In this document: positions 7,204 through 15,892 of the stretch, piece by piece
How the letters are laid out: the number at the start of each line of letters is the position of its first letter
Numbering within the stretch: the first letter of the stretch is position 1
From: Pseudolysinimonas kribbensis
Lineage (GTDB): Bacteria; Actinomycetota; Actinomycetes; Actinomycetales; Microbacteriaceae
NCBI RefSeq assembly: GCF_030161895.1
Contig: NZ_BSVB01000001.1
Coordinates: forward strand, 1,426,001-1,490,000
Length of the DNA: 64,000 nt
Direction: 5' to 3'
Position numbers and translations under genes: made by a program
Notes under the pieces: model-generated
Databases searched by the model: none
What the model saw: only the letters and a program-made list of their open reading frames with translations
What the model was told of the DNA's origin: nothing

Positions 7204-8993
7204 CGCCCGGCCCCCACGGTCGACGCGTCGCCGCCGGCCGGTGCGCCCTCGTCGAGGATCGCATCGAGCAGCCCGCGCGTGTACGCGTGTCTCGGCGCCC
7301 GGAACACCTCCCGGGTCACGCCGGTCTCGACGATCTCGCCGCCGCGCATCACCGCGATCCGGTCGCAGATGTCGGCGACGACACCGAAGTTGTGGGTGAC
7401 GAGCAGGATCGCCATGCCGAACTCCTTCTGCAGGTCGCGCAACAGATCGAGGATCTCCGCCTGCACCGTCACATCCAGCGCCGTCGTCGGTTCGTCGGCG
7501 ATCAGCAGCCGCGGCCGGCACGCGACGGCTCCCGCGATGAGCACGCGCTGCGCCATGCCGCCGGAGATCTGGTGCGGATACGAGCGGAACACTCTCGGCG
7601 GATCCGGGATCTCGACCCGCGCGAGCAGGTCCAGCACCGTCTGCCGCGCCGCGCGCCGCGAGACCCGCAGGGTGTGGCGCACCCGCTCGGTGAGCTGGGA
7701 TCCGACGGTGAACGACGGGTCGAGGTTCGACATCGGCTCCTGCGGGATGTACGACACGACGCGCCCGCGCAGCGACCGGAGCGCCGACTCGGAGAGCCCG
7801 ACGAGCTCGCGCCCCTCGAGGCGGACCGAGCCCCGCGTGACGCGGGCCTCGGGGGCGAGCACTCCCAGGACGGCGAACGCGGTCTGCGTCTTGCCGGAGC
7901 CGGACTCGCCCACGAGCCCCACGACCTCGCCCTGGTCGACGGTCAGGCTCACGCCCTTGACCACCTCGCGGGCACCCGTGGTGCCAGGGAACGAGATCCC
8001 GAGATCCTCGATGGCGAGCATCGGCTCGTCGTCCCGCTCGACCGTCGCCGTGACCACCGATGTCGGGATCGCGGACGTGACCAGTCGAAGACCCTGTGCC
8101 GGCTTCTGCCGCTTGATGCGCGGGCCGCTGAACGCGTCGCGCAGCGAGTTGCCGAACAGCACGAGGCATCCGGTGAAGATGCCGAGCGAGATGCACGGCC
8201 ACACGAACTGCAGAGGGCTGGCGTAGATGTTGTTGAAGCCGGAGTAGATCATGAGGCCGAAGCTCGGCACGTCCTTCGCCCCGACGCCGAGGAACGCGAG
8301 ACCGGACTGCGCCGCGATGGCCGACCCCATGAGAAACGCCGTGTTGACGATGATCGGACCGCGCACGGCAAACAGCACGTGGCGGGCGAGGATCCGGACG
8401 TCGCCGAGGCCCGACACCTTGGCGGCGTCGATGTAGAGCTCCTTCTTCACGCCCAGCACGAGGTTGCGGACGATCCGGTAGGTGCCCGGGCTCATCAGCA
8501 CGCCGAGCACGAGCATGGTCCATCGATAGTCGCCGTGGGTCAGCGGGAGCAGCACGATGAGGGTGATGAGACCCGGGAAGGTCATGATCAGGTTGAAGAG
8601 CCACTCCGTGCTGCTGCGCACCGCGGTGCCGAAGTAGCCGCCGACCAGGCCGGCGATCACCCCGATCGCGAGGGCGACGCTCGCGCCGATGAGCGCCGAG
8701 ACGGTGGCGGTCTGGAACGAGTAGAGCAGCCGCGACAGGATGTCGCGCCCGCTCTCGTCGCCGCCGAGCAGATATCCGGGCGTGCCGGTGGGCAGGTTGA
8801 TCGCGTCGAGGCTGGCGGCGTTGGGGTCGTGCGGCGAGATGAGCGGGCTCAGGAGGCCGGCGAGGAACAGCACGATGAGGATGATCGCGGTCGCGACCGC
8901 CTGCGGATCGCGCCGCAGATGTCGCCACACCGAGCGGCGCGGCACCACCGAGATCTGCGCGTCGTCGGGCTCCGGGATCAGCGTGGTGCTCAA
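7200..8993 (-). CDS. ABC transporter permease-ATPase fusion (DppC + DppD)
   Basis: This is a single 597-residue polypeptide. Residues about 1-300 form an inner-membrane permease with five to six helices and the coupling loop AAKVSGLGDVRILARHVL. Residues about 305-597 form an ATPase with GESGSGKTQTA, SGGMAQRVLIAGA and LLIADEPTTALD. The normally separate DppC and DppD are fused in frame without a break. The probable start is TTG 8993, overlapping the stop of the upstream permease by 4 bases. Such fusions occur in actinobacterial importers and tie ATPase to permease dosage. No damage was seen. Confidence 0.88.
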   Translation of the reverse strand: MSTTLIPEPDDAQISVVPRRSVWRHLRRDPQAVATAIILIVLFLAGLLSPLISPHDPNAASLDAINLPTGTPGYLLGGDESGRDILSRLLYSFQTATVSALIGASVALAIGVIAGLVGGYFGTAVRSSTEWLFNLIMTFPGLITLIVLLPLTHGDYRWTMLVLGVLMSPGTYRIVRNLVLGVKKELYIDAAKVSGLGDVRILARHVLFAVRGPIIVNTAFLMGSAIAAQSGLAFLGVGAKDVPSFGLMIYSGFNNIYASPLQFVWPCISLGIFTGCLVLFGNSLRDAFSGPRIKRQKPAQGLRLVTSAIPTSVVTATVERDDEPMLAIEDLGISFPGTTGAREVVKGVSLTVDQGEVVGLVGESGSGKTQTAFAVLGVLAPEARVTRGSVRLEGRELVGLSESALRSLRGRVVSYIPQEPMSNLDPSFTVGSQLTERVRHTLRVSRRAARQTVLDLLARVEIPDPPRVFRSYPHQISGGMAQRVLIAGAVACRPRLLIADEPTTALDVTVQAEILDLLRDLQKEFGMAILLVTHNFGVVADICDRIAVMRGGEIVETGVTREVFRAPRHAYTRGLLDAILDEGAPAGGDASTVGAGR

Positions 8994-9931
8994 TGCAGTC
9001 TCGCTTTCGGGTTGAGGTAGCCGTTGGCGACGTCGGCGATCAGGTTGATGACCGTCACCAGCACGACGCTCACGAGCGTGACGCCCATGATGACCGGCAC
9101 GTCGATGTTCTGCGCCGAGCTGAAGGCGAACGATCCGAAGCCCGGGAGCGCGAACACGTTCTCGATGATCACCGAGTGGCTGAAGAGCGAGATGAACTCC
9201 AGCGAGATGACCGTGAGCGCCGGGCTGCCGGCGTTGCGCAGCGCGTGCTTGAGCACGATCGACCGCGCGGGGAGGCCGGCCGTGCGCAGGGTGCGCACGT
9301 AGTCCTTGCTCAGTTCCTCGATCATCGATCCGCGGACCTGCGCCGTGATGCTCGCCATGCCCGCGATCACGAGCACGACCACCGGAAGGGTGACGCTGCG
9401 CAGCCAGCCGACCGGGCTGTCGATGAACTGGACGAAGCCGGTGGCCGGGAAGATCTTGAGCTCCACGGCGAAGACGACGACCAGCACGATCGCGGTCAGC
9501 AGCGCCGGGATCACGTGCCCGACGAGCGAGATGCTCTGCGCGATCCGGTCGGGGGCGCCGCTTCGCGATGCGGCCCACACGCCGAGCGTGACGCTGAGGA
9601 TCACCGCGATCAGGAGCGCCGGGAAGACGATCGACATCGTGACAACGATGTGCGACAGCACCGTGGGGGCGACCGCCGAGCTGGTGAACAGCGATGTGCC
9701 GAGGTCGCCGCGCACGGCGTGACCCAGCCAGTCGACGTACTGCACGACGACCGGGCGGTCGTACCCGAGGGCGTGTGTGCGTCGCGTGATGTCGGCCGCG
9801 GTCACGTCGGGCCCGAGCAGGGTCGAGACCATATCGCGGAACGACCCGCTCAGCAGCAGGTAGGTGATGAAGGTCACCAGGACCGCGAGCACCACTCCGA
9901 TGAGCAGGCGCCGGAGCACGTAGGCAAGCAC
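8990..9931 (-). CDS. ABC transporter permease (DppB-like)
   Basis: This 313-residue inner-membrane subunit of the importer has the family start YVLRRLLIGVVLAVLVTFITYLL. The periplasmic loop includes DRPVVVQYVDWLGHAVRGDLGTSL, and the coupling loop SKDYVRTLRTAGLPARSIVLKHALRNA is followed by further helices. GTG 9931 follows a good AAGGAG ribosome site. It lies downstream of the substrate-binding protein, separated by a strong hairpin, and overlaps the next gene by 4 bases. It is intact. Confidence 0.9.
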   Translation of the reverse strand: MLAYVLRRLLIGVVLAVLVTFITYLLLSGSFRDMVSTLLGPDVTAADITRRTHALGYDRPVVVQYVDWLGHAVRGDLGTSLFTSSAVAPTVLSHIVVTMSIVFPALLIAVILSVTLGVWAASRSGAPDRIAQSISLVGHVIPALLTAIVLVVVFAVELKIFPATGFVQFIDSPVGWLRSVTLPVVVLVIAGMASITAQVRGSMIEELSKDYVRTLRTAGLPARSIVLKHALRNAGSPALTVISLEFISLFSHSVIIENVFALPGFGSFAFSSAQNIDVPVIMGVTLVSVVLVTVINLIADVANGYLNPKARLH

Positions 9932-9949
9932 GGGATCGAACTCCTTCTG

Positions 9950-9987
9950 CCCGAAGGGGCCGCCGCACGCGCGGCGACCCCTTCGGG
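9950..9987 (-). terminator. Strong intercistronic hairpin between binding protein and permease genes
   Basis: CCCGAAGGGG (9950-9959) pairs with CCCCTTCGGG (9978-9987), and the inner CGCCGC pairs with GCGGCG. Together they make a 16-base-pair stem with one mismatch and a 4-base loop. In the transcript no U run follows, and the permease ribosome site begins right after it. It therefore probably acts as a partial terminator or 3' stabiliser. Such structures keep binding protein in excess over membrane subunits in many ABC operons. Confidence 0.7.
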
Positions 9988-9993
9988 TCAGTA

Positions 9994-11568
9994 TTACTTG
10001 CCGGCGACGCCGAACTGTCGGATGTCGGCAGGCAGTCCGGCGCGGTCCACGAAGGTCACGCCCTGCGACGTCGCCCACAGGCCGCTGGTCATCGTGACCG
10101 GGGCGGCGAGCGCCTGGTCGACCGCGTACTTGTTCAGCTCCTTGTAGATCGCCAGTGACTTGTCGGTGTCGACCGTCGTCGTGATCTTGTCGTACAGATC
10201 GGTGATGGTCGGGTCCGTGTACTTCTCCGGGTTGACCGTTCCGCCCTGCGGCGTGAAGTAGAGCGCTGCCGTGTACGGGTCGGAGACGATGCCCGACTGC
10301 TTCAGGTAGAGCTGGTACTGGCCGGTCAGGATGATGCTGGCCGTCTGCGACTCCGGGATCGGCACCCACTTCAGCTTGATGCCGACCGCCCCGAGCTCCT
10401 GCGACAGCGTCGGCTCGAACTGCGTGGTGGCCTGGCTGCTCGGGATCTCGATCGTGAAGCCGTCCGGGTAGCCGGCCGCGGCCAGCAGCTTCTTCGCCTT
10501 CGCCGGGTTGTAGGCGTACACCTTCTCGAGCTTCGAGTCGAAGACCTCGCGCGAGGGGAAGAAGACCTGATCGGTCGGCGTGGCGTAGCCCTGGAGGAGC
10601 TTCTTGGCGATGCCCTCGCGGTCGAGGGCGTAGTTGACGGCCTGACGGACCCGCACGTCCTTGAACTCCGGGTTGGCGCTCTTGCCGTACTTGTCGAGAA
10701 ACAGCAGCCAGTACATCGTGCTCGCCGTGGTCTGCGTGACGGTGGCACCCGACACGGCCTTGGCCGCGGCCGCCTGCTGCGCCGTGACGGCGGTGGCGTT
10801 CACCTGTCCCGCCTTGAACGCGTTGAGCTGCGCGGTCGGGTCGTTGGTGATCGTGATGTTGATCGTCTTGAAGGGGAAGGCCTTGGCATCCCAGTAGTCC
10901 TTGCGCTTCTGCAGGACGTACTTGGTGCCGGCGACCGTCGCCTTGGTGTCGAGCGTGTACGGACCGGAGCCGATCGGGTTCGTGGCGATGTCCGGGCTGT
11001 TGAGGTCCGACGCCTTGGCGATCACGCCGGCCTCGCGCCCGAGCAGGGAGACCCACTTGGGGTCGTAGTTCTTGAAGTGCACCACGACCGTCTTGTCGTT
11101 CGTCGCCTCCGCGGAGTCCACCGCGGTGTCGATCGACTGGATGTAGCCCGCGGTGTTGACGCTGCGGTTGATGGTCGCCGCGACGTCCGACGCGTGCACG
11201 GCGCTGCCGTCGCTGAATGTCAGGCCGTTGCGCAACTCGATGGTGAGCGTCTTGCCGTCGGGTGAGTACGTCCACTTCTTGGCGGCCCACGGGGTGACGG
11301 CGCCGGTCTTCGGGTCCCAGTAGGCGAGCGACTCGTAGATCGAACCCCAGATGTACCGGCTGACGGTCGGCTGCATGAGGGCGGGATCGAGCGTGAGCGC
11401 GCTCGGCGGGATGGCGAGGTTCAGTGTGTCGGTGGCCGTCGACGAGGTCGACGATCCGGAGCCGGACGAAGGGTTGCCGGCGGAGCAGGCGGCCAGGGGC
11501 AGAGCGACGGCGAGTGCGGCCGCGACGGCCGCGACTCGAAACCGTCGCCGGGCAGGTGAGCGGAACAA
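9994..11568 (-). CDS. Extracellular solute-binding lipoprotein, family 5 (DppA/OppA-like)
   Basis: This 524-residue lipoprotein is anchored outside the membrane and feeds the ABC importer. A basic start (MFRSPARRRFR) and a hydrophobic stretch lead to a lipobox (ALPLAACSAG) with the lipidated Cys near residue 28. A Ser/Gly/Thr linker follows. The body shows SBP_bac_5 hallmarks: TWTYSPDGKTLTIELR-like sequence, GSGPY, RVRQAVNYALDREGI and GYPDGF. A TTG start at 11568 is preceded by GGGAG at good distance. It is the first gene of the importer operon, divergent from an aldo/keto reductase. The ligand is unknown. Confidence 0.9.
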   Translation of the reverse strand: MFRSPARRRFRVAAVAAALAVALPLAACSAGNPSSGSGSSTSSTATDTLNLAIPPSALTLDPALMQPTVSRYIWGSIYESLAYWDPKTGAVTPWAAKKWTYSPDGKTLTIELRNGLTFSDGSAVHASDVAATINRSVNTAGYIQSIDTAVDSAEATNDKTVVVHFKNYDPKWVSLLGREAGVIAKASDLNSPDIATNPIGSGPYTLDTKATVAGTKYVLQKRKDYWDAKAFPFKTINITITNDPTAQLNAFKAGQVNATAVTAQQAAAAKAVSGATVTQTTASTMYWLLFLDKYGKSANPEFKDVRVRQAVNYALDREGIAKKLLQGYATPTDQVFFPSREVFDSKLEKVYAYNPAKAKKLLAAAGYPDGFTIEIPSSQATTQFEPTLSQELGAVGIKLKWVPIPESQTASIILTGQYQLYLKQSGIVSDPYTAALYFTPQGGTVNPEKYTDPTITDLYDKITTTVDTDKSLAIYKELNKYAVDQALAAPVTMTSGLWATSQGVTFVDRAGLPADIRQFGVAGK

Positions 11569-11744
11569 TTCAGACTCCCTCGTGTGAATGCGGTCAGGAC
11601 CGGGTGGTGCGGGTCCGGGCGGCGCCCGGACCGTCGACGCGAACGCCGAGGTGACCGGGCCCGCGCCCCCGTCCGATCACACCGGCCCGATGGGGGCGCC
11701 GGGACACGATCGGCCGTGCCGGGAGCGTAACTCGGCTGTGCTAG

Positions 11745-11782
11745 ATTCCACAATACGTAGTTTTGTTTCCGTATCATGGAAT
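11745..11782. promoter_or_regulatory. Inverted repeat operator candidate upstream of aldo/keto reductase
   Basis: ATTCCACAATACG (11745-11757) and CGTATCATGGAAT (11770-11782) are inverted with 11 of 13 bases matching, separated by an AT-rich 12-base spacer. It sits 10 bases before the aldo/keto reductase ATG, in the 224-base divergent region shared with the importer operon. The TTCCA...TGGAA halves resemble IclR-type operators. No such regulator is encoded in the window. The rest of this region (11569-11744) shows nothing else I can name. Confidence 0.55.
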
Positions 11783-11792
11783 TGAGGCGACC

Positions 11793-12836
11793 ATGCAGTA
11801 TCGCGAACTCGGCAGCTCCAACGTCCTGGTCAGCCAGCTGTGTCTGGGAACGGGCGCCTTCGGCTACAACGAGTCGTGGGTCGGCGACCTCGGGGCCACC
11901 GGCGAGGCCGAGGCCTTCCGCATCATGGACGCCGCGCTCGACCTGGGCATCACCTTCTTCGACACCGCGAACGTCTACGGCAACCACGGCCGCGGCACGA
12001 GCGGCGACACCGAGCGCATCATCGGCAAGTGGTTCGCCCAGGGCGGCGGCCGGCGCGAGAAGGTCTTCCTCGGCACCAAGGTCGGGCGCACGATGTTCGA
12101 CAACGACGACGACGGCGCGAACACCAAGGACGGCCTCTCGCTCTGGAAGATCCGTCGCCACCTCGAGGCGTCGCTCCGCCGCCTCGGCACCGATCACGTC
12201 GAGCTCGTGCACATGCACCGGATCGACCGCAACGCGCAGTGGGACCAGCTCTGGGAGGCCTTCGAGGGCTTCGTCCGCTCGGGCAAGCTCGACTACGTCG
12301 GCAGCAGCCAGGCCTACGCCTGGGAGATGATGAAGGCGCAGGAGGTCGCGCGCCGCCGCAACTTCATGGGTCTGGTCAGCACCCAGCACCGCTACGACAT
12401 GCTGACCCGCGCCGCCGAGATCGAGGCGTTCCCCTGCGCGATCGATCAGGGCATCGGCGTCCTGCTGTTCAGCCCGATCCGGCGCGGGGTCTTCGCGGTC
12501 GACCTGCTGGAGCCCGACGACCACAAGATCCACGAGACCGACGTCTGGTACGTCGAGGCGTACCGTCCGCAGCTGACCGAGTACGCCAAGCTCTGCCACG
12601 ACCTCGGCCTCAAGCCCGCCGTCGTGCATCTGGCCTGGCAGCTGACCCAGCCGGCGGTCACCGCGCCGATCATCGGGCCGGCCAACGTGCAGGAGCTCGA
12701 GGAGCTGGCCACGAGCGTCGACGTCACCCTCACCCCCGACGTGCTCGCCGAGATCGACCGGATCTTCCCGGCGCCCGAGGACCACTTCTATCCGAACCAG
12801 AACCCGCGCGTGGTCCGCCCGCTGTCGTGGGCCTGA
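11793..12836 (+). CDS. Aldo/keto reductase
   Basis: This is a cytosolic NAD(P)H-dependent oxidoreductase of 347 residues. The TIM-barrel AKR motifs are visible: FFDTANVYG with the catalytic Asp and Tyr, FLGTKVG with the catalytic Lys, VELVHMHRID with the His position, and a C-terminal cofactor region ending IIGPANVQELEE. The substrate is unknown. It is followed 27 bases later by an aldose epimerase-like gene and is divergent from the Opp-type importer. The three units may therefore process a common imported carbohydrate (inference). Confidence 0.88.
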   Translation: MQYRELGSSNVLVSQLCLGTGAFGYNESWVGDLGATGEAEAFRIMDAALDLGITFFDTANVYGNHGRGTSGDTERIIGKWFAQGGGRREKVFLGTKVGRTMFDNDDDGANTKDGLSLWKIRRHLEASLRRLGTDHVELVHMHRIDRNAQWDQLWEAFEGFVRSGKLDYVGSSQAYAWEMMKAQEVARRRNFMGLVSTQHRYDMLTRAAEIEAFPCAIDQGIGVLLFSPIRRGVFAVDLLEPDDHKIHETDVWYVEAYRPQLTEYAKLCHDLGLKPAVVHLAWQLTQPAVTAPIIGPANVQELEELATSVDVTLTPDVLAEIDRIFPAPEDHFYPNQNPRVVRPLSWA

Positions 12837-12863
12837 CCCGGACGGACGGCTGAGAGCACCCGC

Positions 12864-13748
12864 GTGCGCATCACGATCGCCGACGACGAGGTCGCCTTCG
12901 TCTCGGACAGCCACGGTGCCGAGTTGCACTCGCTCCGGTTCCTGGACGAGGAGCTCGACTACCTCTGGATGCCGCCCGAGCCCGGGCTGACGCGTACCTC
13001 GACCTGCTTCCCGCTGCTCGGCAGGCTTCCGGACGGCCGCTACGAGCTCGACGGGCGCGAGTACGAGATGCCGATGCACGGCTTCGCCCGCGACACCGAA
13101 TTCGAGGTCATCGACCGGACGGACGCGAGCGTCACCTACGAGATGCGCGACACGCCCGCGACGCTCGCGACCTACCCGTTCCCGTTCCGGCTGCGAGTGC
13201 GGTACTCGCTCGAGGGGCCGACGCTGGTCACCGACTACGAGATCCACAACCCGGGCGAGGAGACGATGCTCTACTCGGTCGGATCGCATCCGCGGTTCAC
13301 CTGCCCCGTCGATCCGGCCGAGGGTCTCGCGTTCACCGACCACCACCTCGCCTTCGATGCGCCCGAGGGACCGGAGAAGGTCGTGCGGACGTTCGGGCCG
13401 CGCTCGGCCATCGAGGACGCGTTCAGCGCCGACGGCCGCCGGCTGCGGCTCGACCCGAGCCAGTTCCCCGACGGCGCGTTCTGCCTCGGCGACCTGGCCT
13501 CCGATCGGGTCGTGCTCGGGAGCGACCAGACCCGCCGTGCGCTCGCGCTCGACCTCCCCGGTGCGACCTACCTGCAGGTCTGGAACGTGCCGGGCTCGCC
13601 GTTCGCCGCTCTCGAGCCCTGGTACGGCTCGATCAGCGGCAACCCGATGCGCGAGGAGGACGGCCACTGGGAGCGGCGCCGCGGCACGCTCGAGCTCGCA
13701 CCCGGCGCGACGAAGACGATCTCGTTCCGGATCACACCGATCCGCTAA
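12864..13748 (+). CDS. Aldose 1-epimerase family protein
   Basis: This galactose-mutarotase-like beta-sandwich protein of 294 residues interconverts sugar anomers. MHGFAR near residue 74 holds one family histidine, YSVGSHPRF a second, and LEPWYG near residue 250 the catalytic-base region. It belongs to the LacX/YihR-type branch. The GTG start at 12864 lies 27 bases after the aldo/keto reductase stop, in one likely operon. Its last bases overlap a fragment of a nitroreductase-like gene on the other strand. Confidence 0.86.
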   Translation: MRITIADDEVAFVSDSHGAELHSLRFLDEELDYLWMPPEPGLTRTSTCFPLLGRLPDGRYELDGREYEMPMHGFARDTEFEVIDRTDASVTYEMRDTPATLATYPFPFRLRVRYSLEGPTLVTDYEIHNPGEETMLYSVGSHPRFTCPVDPAEGLAFTDHHLAFDAPEGPEKVVRTFGPRSAIEDAFSADGRRLRLDPSQFPDGAFCLGDLASDRVVLGSDQTRRALALDLPGATYLQVWNVPGSPFAALEPWYGSISGNPMREEDGHWERRRGTLELAPGATKTISFRITPIR

Positions 13749-13884
13749 CCGCGCCGCCCGGCACGTAGCGACCGTCGATCTGCTCGAACCAGATCTCGAT
13801 CCGCCGCGGCCGGCCGCTCGACCGTCCCACCGTCGTGATCCCGATGACGCGGTCGGACGCGAGAGCCTGCTCGACGGATGCCAC
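13732..13884 (-). pseudogene. Fragment of deazaflavin(F420)-dependent nitroreductase-family gene
   Basis: The reverse strand encodes about 50 residues, including VIGITTVGRSSGRPRRIEIW then FEQIDGRY. This matches the N-terminus of deazaflavin-dependent nitroreductase-family proteins, which are normally around 140 residues. After GRYV the sequence becomes PGGAVSGSV and stops, and the flavin-binding remainder is absent. A likely GTG start lies at 13884, directly after the TfoX-like gene. The break occurs where it meets the epimerase gene end, suggesting loss by rearrangement rather than by base errors. Confidence 0.6.
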
Positions 13885-13894
13885 GACCTCGCGC

Positions 13895-14272
13895 TCACAC
13901 GGCCAGGAACGCCTGCGCCTCCACGACGAGCGGTTCCCAGTCGCCCTCCGGCGGGATGCGCACCCACTCGCGCATGGTGCGCTCTCGGATCGTCATCGGC
14001 TCGCCCGCGGCGCTGTCGATGAGCGCGCGCACGCGCGCCTCGGGGAGCTTGATCATGAGCTCACCGCTCCCGCCGACGAACGCGAACACCTTGCCGCCGC
14101 GCCGCCACCCGGTCGTCGAGAACATCGGCCCCTGATCGACCGGCTCGCCGGCGAGGCGGTCGACGACGATCCGGTCGAGACGCTCCTGCCCCGCGATCCG
14201 CTGCTCGTTCACGAGGACCATCGTGTCCACGTCCGCCGACGTTGTCACGAGGCGTGAGCTGAGTCGAATCAC
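13895..14272 (-). CDS. TfoX/Sxy- or YjbR-like small protein
   Basis: This is a 125-residue protein of the TfoX N-terminal / YjbR-like fold. The segment MFSTTGWRRGGKVFAFVGGSGELMIKL resembles the metal-free beta-sheet core of those families. It ends with a Trp-Val-Arg and EAQAFLA helix. The function of such actinobacterial proteins is not established; a role in DNA uptake should not be assumed. GTG 14272 follows AGGAG by 8 bases. It is divergent from an MFS gene, and the nitroreductase fragment follows immediately. Confidence 0.6.
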   Translation of the reverse strand: MIRLSSRLVTTSADVDTMVLVNEQRIAGQERLDRIVVDRLAGEPVDQGPMFSTTGWRRGGKVFAFVGGSGELMIKLPEARVRALIDSAAGEPMTIRERTMREWVRIPPEGDWEPLVVEAQAFLAV

Positions 14273-14340
14273 GTCCGCACTCCTCTGGGAGTCTCCTGTG
14301 TCGATGATCCGCGCTGCGGCAGCGGCGTAGCGTCCGCGTC

Positions 14341-15798
14341 ATGCAGAGCACGAAGGCCGGGCTGCTCGAGACGCTCGACACCCGCGACATCGGCCGGTTC
14401 TACATCTACCTGGCGATCCTGGCCACCATCGGCGGGTTCTTGTTCGGGTTCGACTCGTCGAACATCGGCTCGGCCCTGGTCTTCCTCCCCTTCAAGCTCA
14501 GCCCGTTGGCGATCGGCATCATCGTCGGCGGCGCGTCGCTGGGCTCGTTCGTGGGGGCGATTGCGGCCGGTCCGCTGACCGACCGATTCGGGCGCAAGTC
14601 CCTGCTGCTCGTGGACTCGGGCCTGTTCGCGCTCGGCTCGCTCATCTCGGCGTTCGCGTTCGAGCCGACCACGCTGATCATCGGGCGCGTCATCATCGGC
14701 ATCGCGATCGGAGCCGACTCGGCGATCGCCACCGCCTACATCTCGGAGTTCGCGCCGAAGCGCCGCCGCGGGTCGCTCTCCATCATCCAGCAGTGGATGA
14801 TCACCATCGGCATCCTGGCCGCGTACGTGATCGCCGTGATCGTGCTGGAGGTCGCCCCGAAGGCGGCGTCAACCATCGATTGGCGGATTCTGCTGGGCGT
14901 CGGATTCATCCCGGCGATCATCTCGCTCCTCCTGCGGGCTCGGATGCCGGAGTCCCCGCGCTGGCTGCTCGAACGCGGCCTGGAGGAGAAGGCGCTCAAG
15001 GCGTTCCAGACCCTCGGGGTGGAGGCGACGGCGGAGCAGGTGCACGCGGAGGCGGAGGCGGCACGGGCGCAGATGCAACGCGCGACCTCGAAGACGAAGT
15101 GGACGCCGCCGGTCAAGCGTGCGCTCGTCATCGTGTGCGTCTTCTTCATCTTCCAGCAGATCACCGGCATCAACGTCGCGTTCTACTACGGGCCCCATCT
15201 GCTGACGCCCTACTTCACCCACCCGGGCACGTCCATGGTGCAGTCGGAGGTCTTCGGCGTCATCGCCGCGGGCATCCTCGCCGTGGTGAATGTCATCGCC
15301 ACGTATTTCGCGTTCCGCTTCATCGACACCGTGGGGCGCCGGCGGCTGGCCATCGGTGCGTACATCGGGATGGCGGTCTTCCTGCTCATCGGCTCGTACG
15401 GCGCGTCGTTCCTGTCCGGGGTGCCGCAACTCATCGTCATCATGGTCGGGTTCGCCCTGTTCATCGCCTGCTTCGCGATCGGGATCGGCGGAACGGGCTG
15501 GCTGCTGCAGGGCGAGGTGTTCCCGACGACGGTGCGCGGACGGGCATCCGGAATCGGCGCGGCGGTCGACTGGCTCGCGAACTACGGTCTCGTGCTGGCG
15601 TTCCCGATCATGCAGGCGGGGATCGGCCTCGGCTGGGTGATGATCGTGTTCGCGGGCCTGTGCGTGATCGGCGTCCTCTTCGTCTACTTCTTCCTGCCCG
15701 AGACGAAGGGGCACTCCGTCGATGAGATCGTGCGGCTGTTCGACGGGCCGGTCAATCGGAAGGATCCCGGGCAGCCGTCGGCGAGCGCCCGGTCGTGA
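14341..15798 (+). CDS. MFS sugar:proton symporter
   Basis: This 485-residue inner-membrane protein belongs to the sugar porter family of the major facilitator superfamily. Twelve hydrophobic helices are visible, with DRFGRK after helix 2, PESPRWLLERG before the central loop, QQITGINVAFYYG in helix 7 and PETKGHSVDEI at the C-terminus. These motifs mark hexose/pentose/inositol symporters. The sugar cannot be told. It starts 68 bases from the divergent TfoX-like gene, and its end is followed by a palindrome and a possible small RNA. Confidence 0.92.
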   Translation: MQSTKAGLLETLDTRDIGRFYIYLAILATIGGFLFGFDSSNIGSALVFLPFKLSPLAIGIIVGGASLGSFVGAIAAGPLTDRFGRKSLLLVDSGLFALGSLISAFAFEPTTLIIGRVIIGIAIGADSAIATAYISEFAPKRRRGSLSIIQQWMITIGILAAYVIAVIVLEVAPKAASTIDWRILLGVGFIPAIISLLLRARMPESPRWLLERGLEEKALKAFQTLGVEATAEQVHAEAEAARAQMQRATSKTKWTPPVKRALVIVCVFFIFQQITGINVAFYYGPHLLTPYFTHPGTSMVQSEVFGVIAAGILAVVNVIATYFAFRFIDTVGRRRLAIGAYIGMAVFLLIGSYGASFLSGVPQLIVIMVGFALFIACFAIGIGGTGWLLQGEVFPTTVRGRASGIGAAVDWLANYGLVLAFPIMQAGIGLGWVMIVFAGLCVIGVLFVYFFLPETKGHSVDEIVRLFDGPVNRKDPGQPSASARS

Positions 15799-15844
15799 TC
15801 GGGAAGATGTGGGCGTTCGCGCTCTTGGCGATTTCCCAGGAAAA

Positions 15845-15884
15845 ATAACGAACAGGTAACTAGACACCGTTACCTGTCCGTTAT
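15845..15884. promoter_or_regulatory. 16-base inverted repeat (operator) overlapping a promoter-like sequence
   Basis: Arms at 15845-15860 and 15869-15884 (AACAGGTAAC against GTTACCTGT) match in 15 of 16 bases around an 8-base spacer. The spacer contains TAGACA, a -35-like hexamer. TATACA/TACATT follows at 15882-15889, a plausible -10. The stretch is clearly AT-richer than its surroundings. It lies between the MFS gene and marR, so a MarR-type protein is a candidate ligand (inference). Confidence 0.55.
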
Positions 15885-15892
15885 ACATTTCA

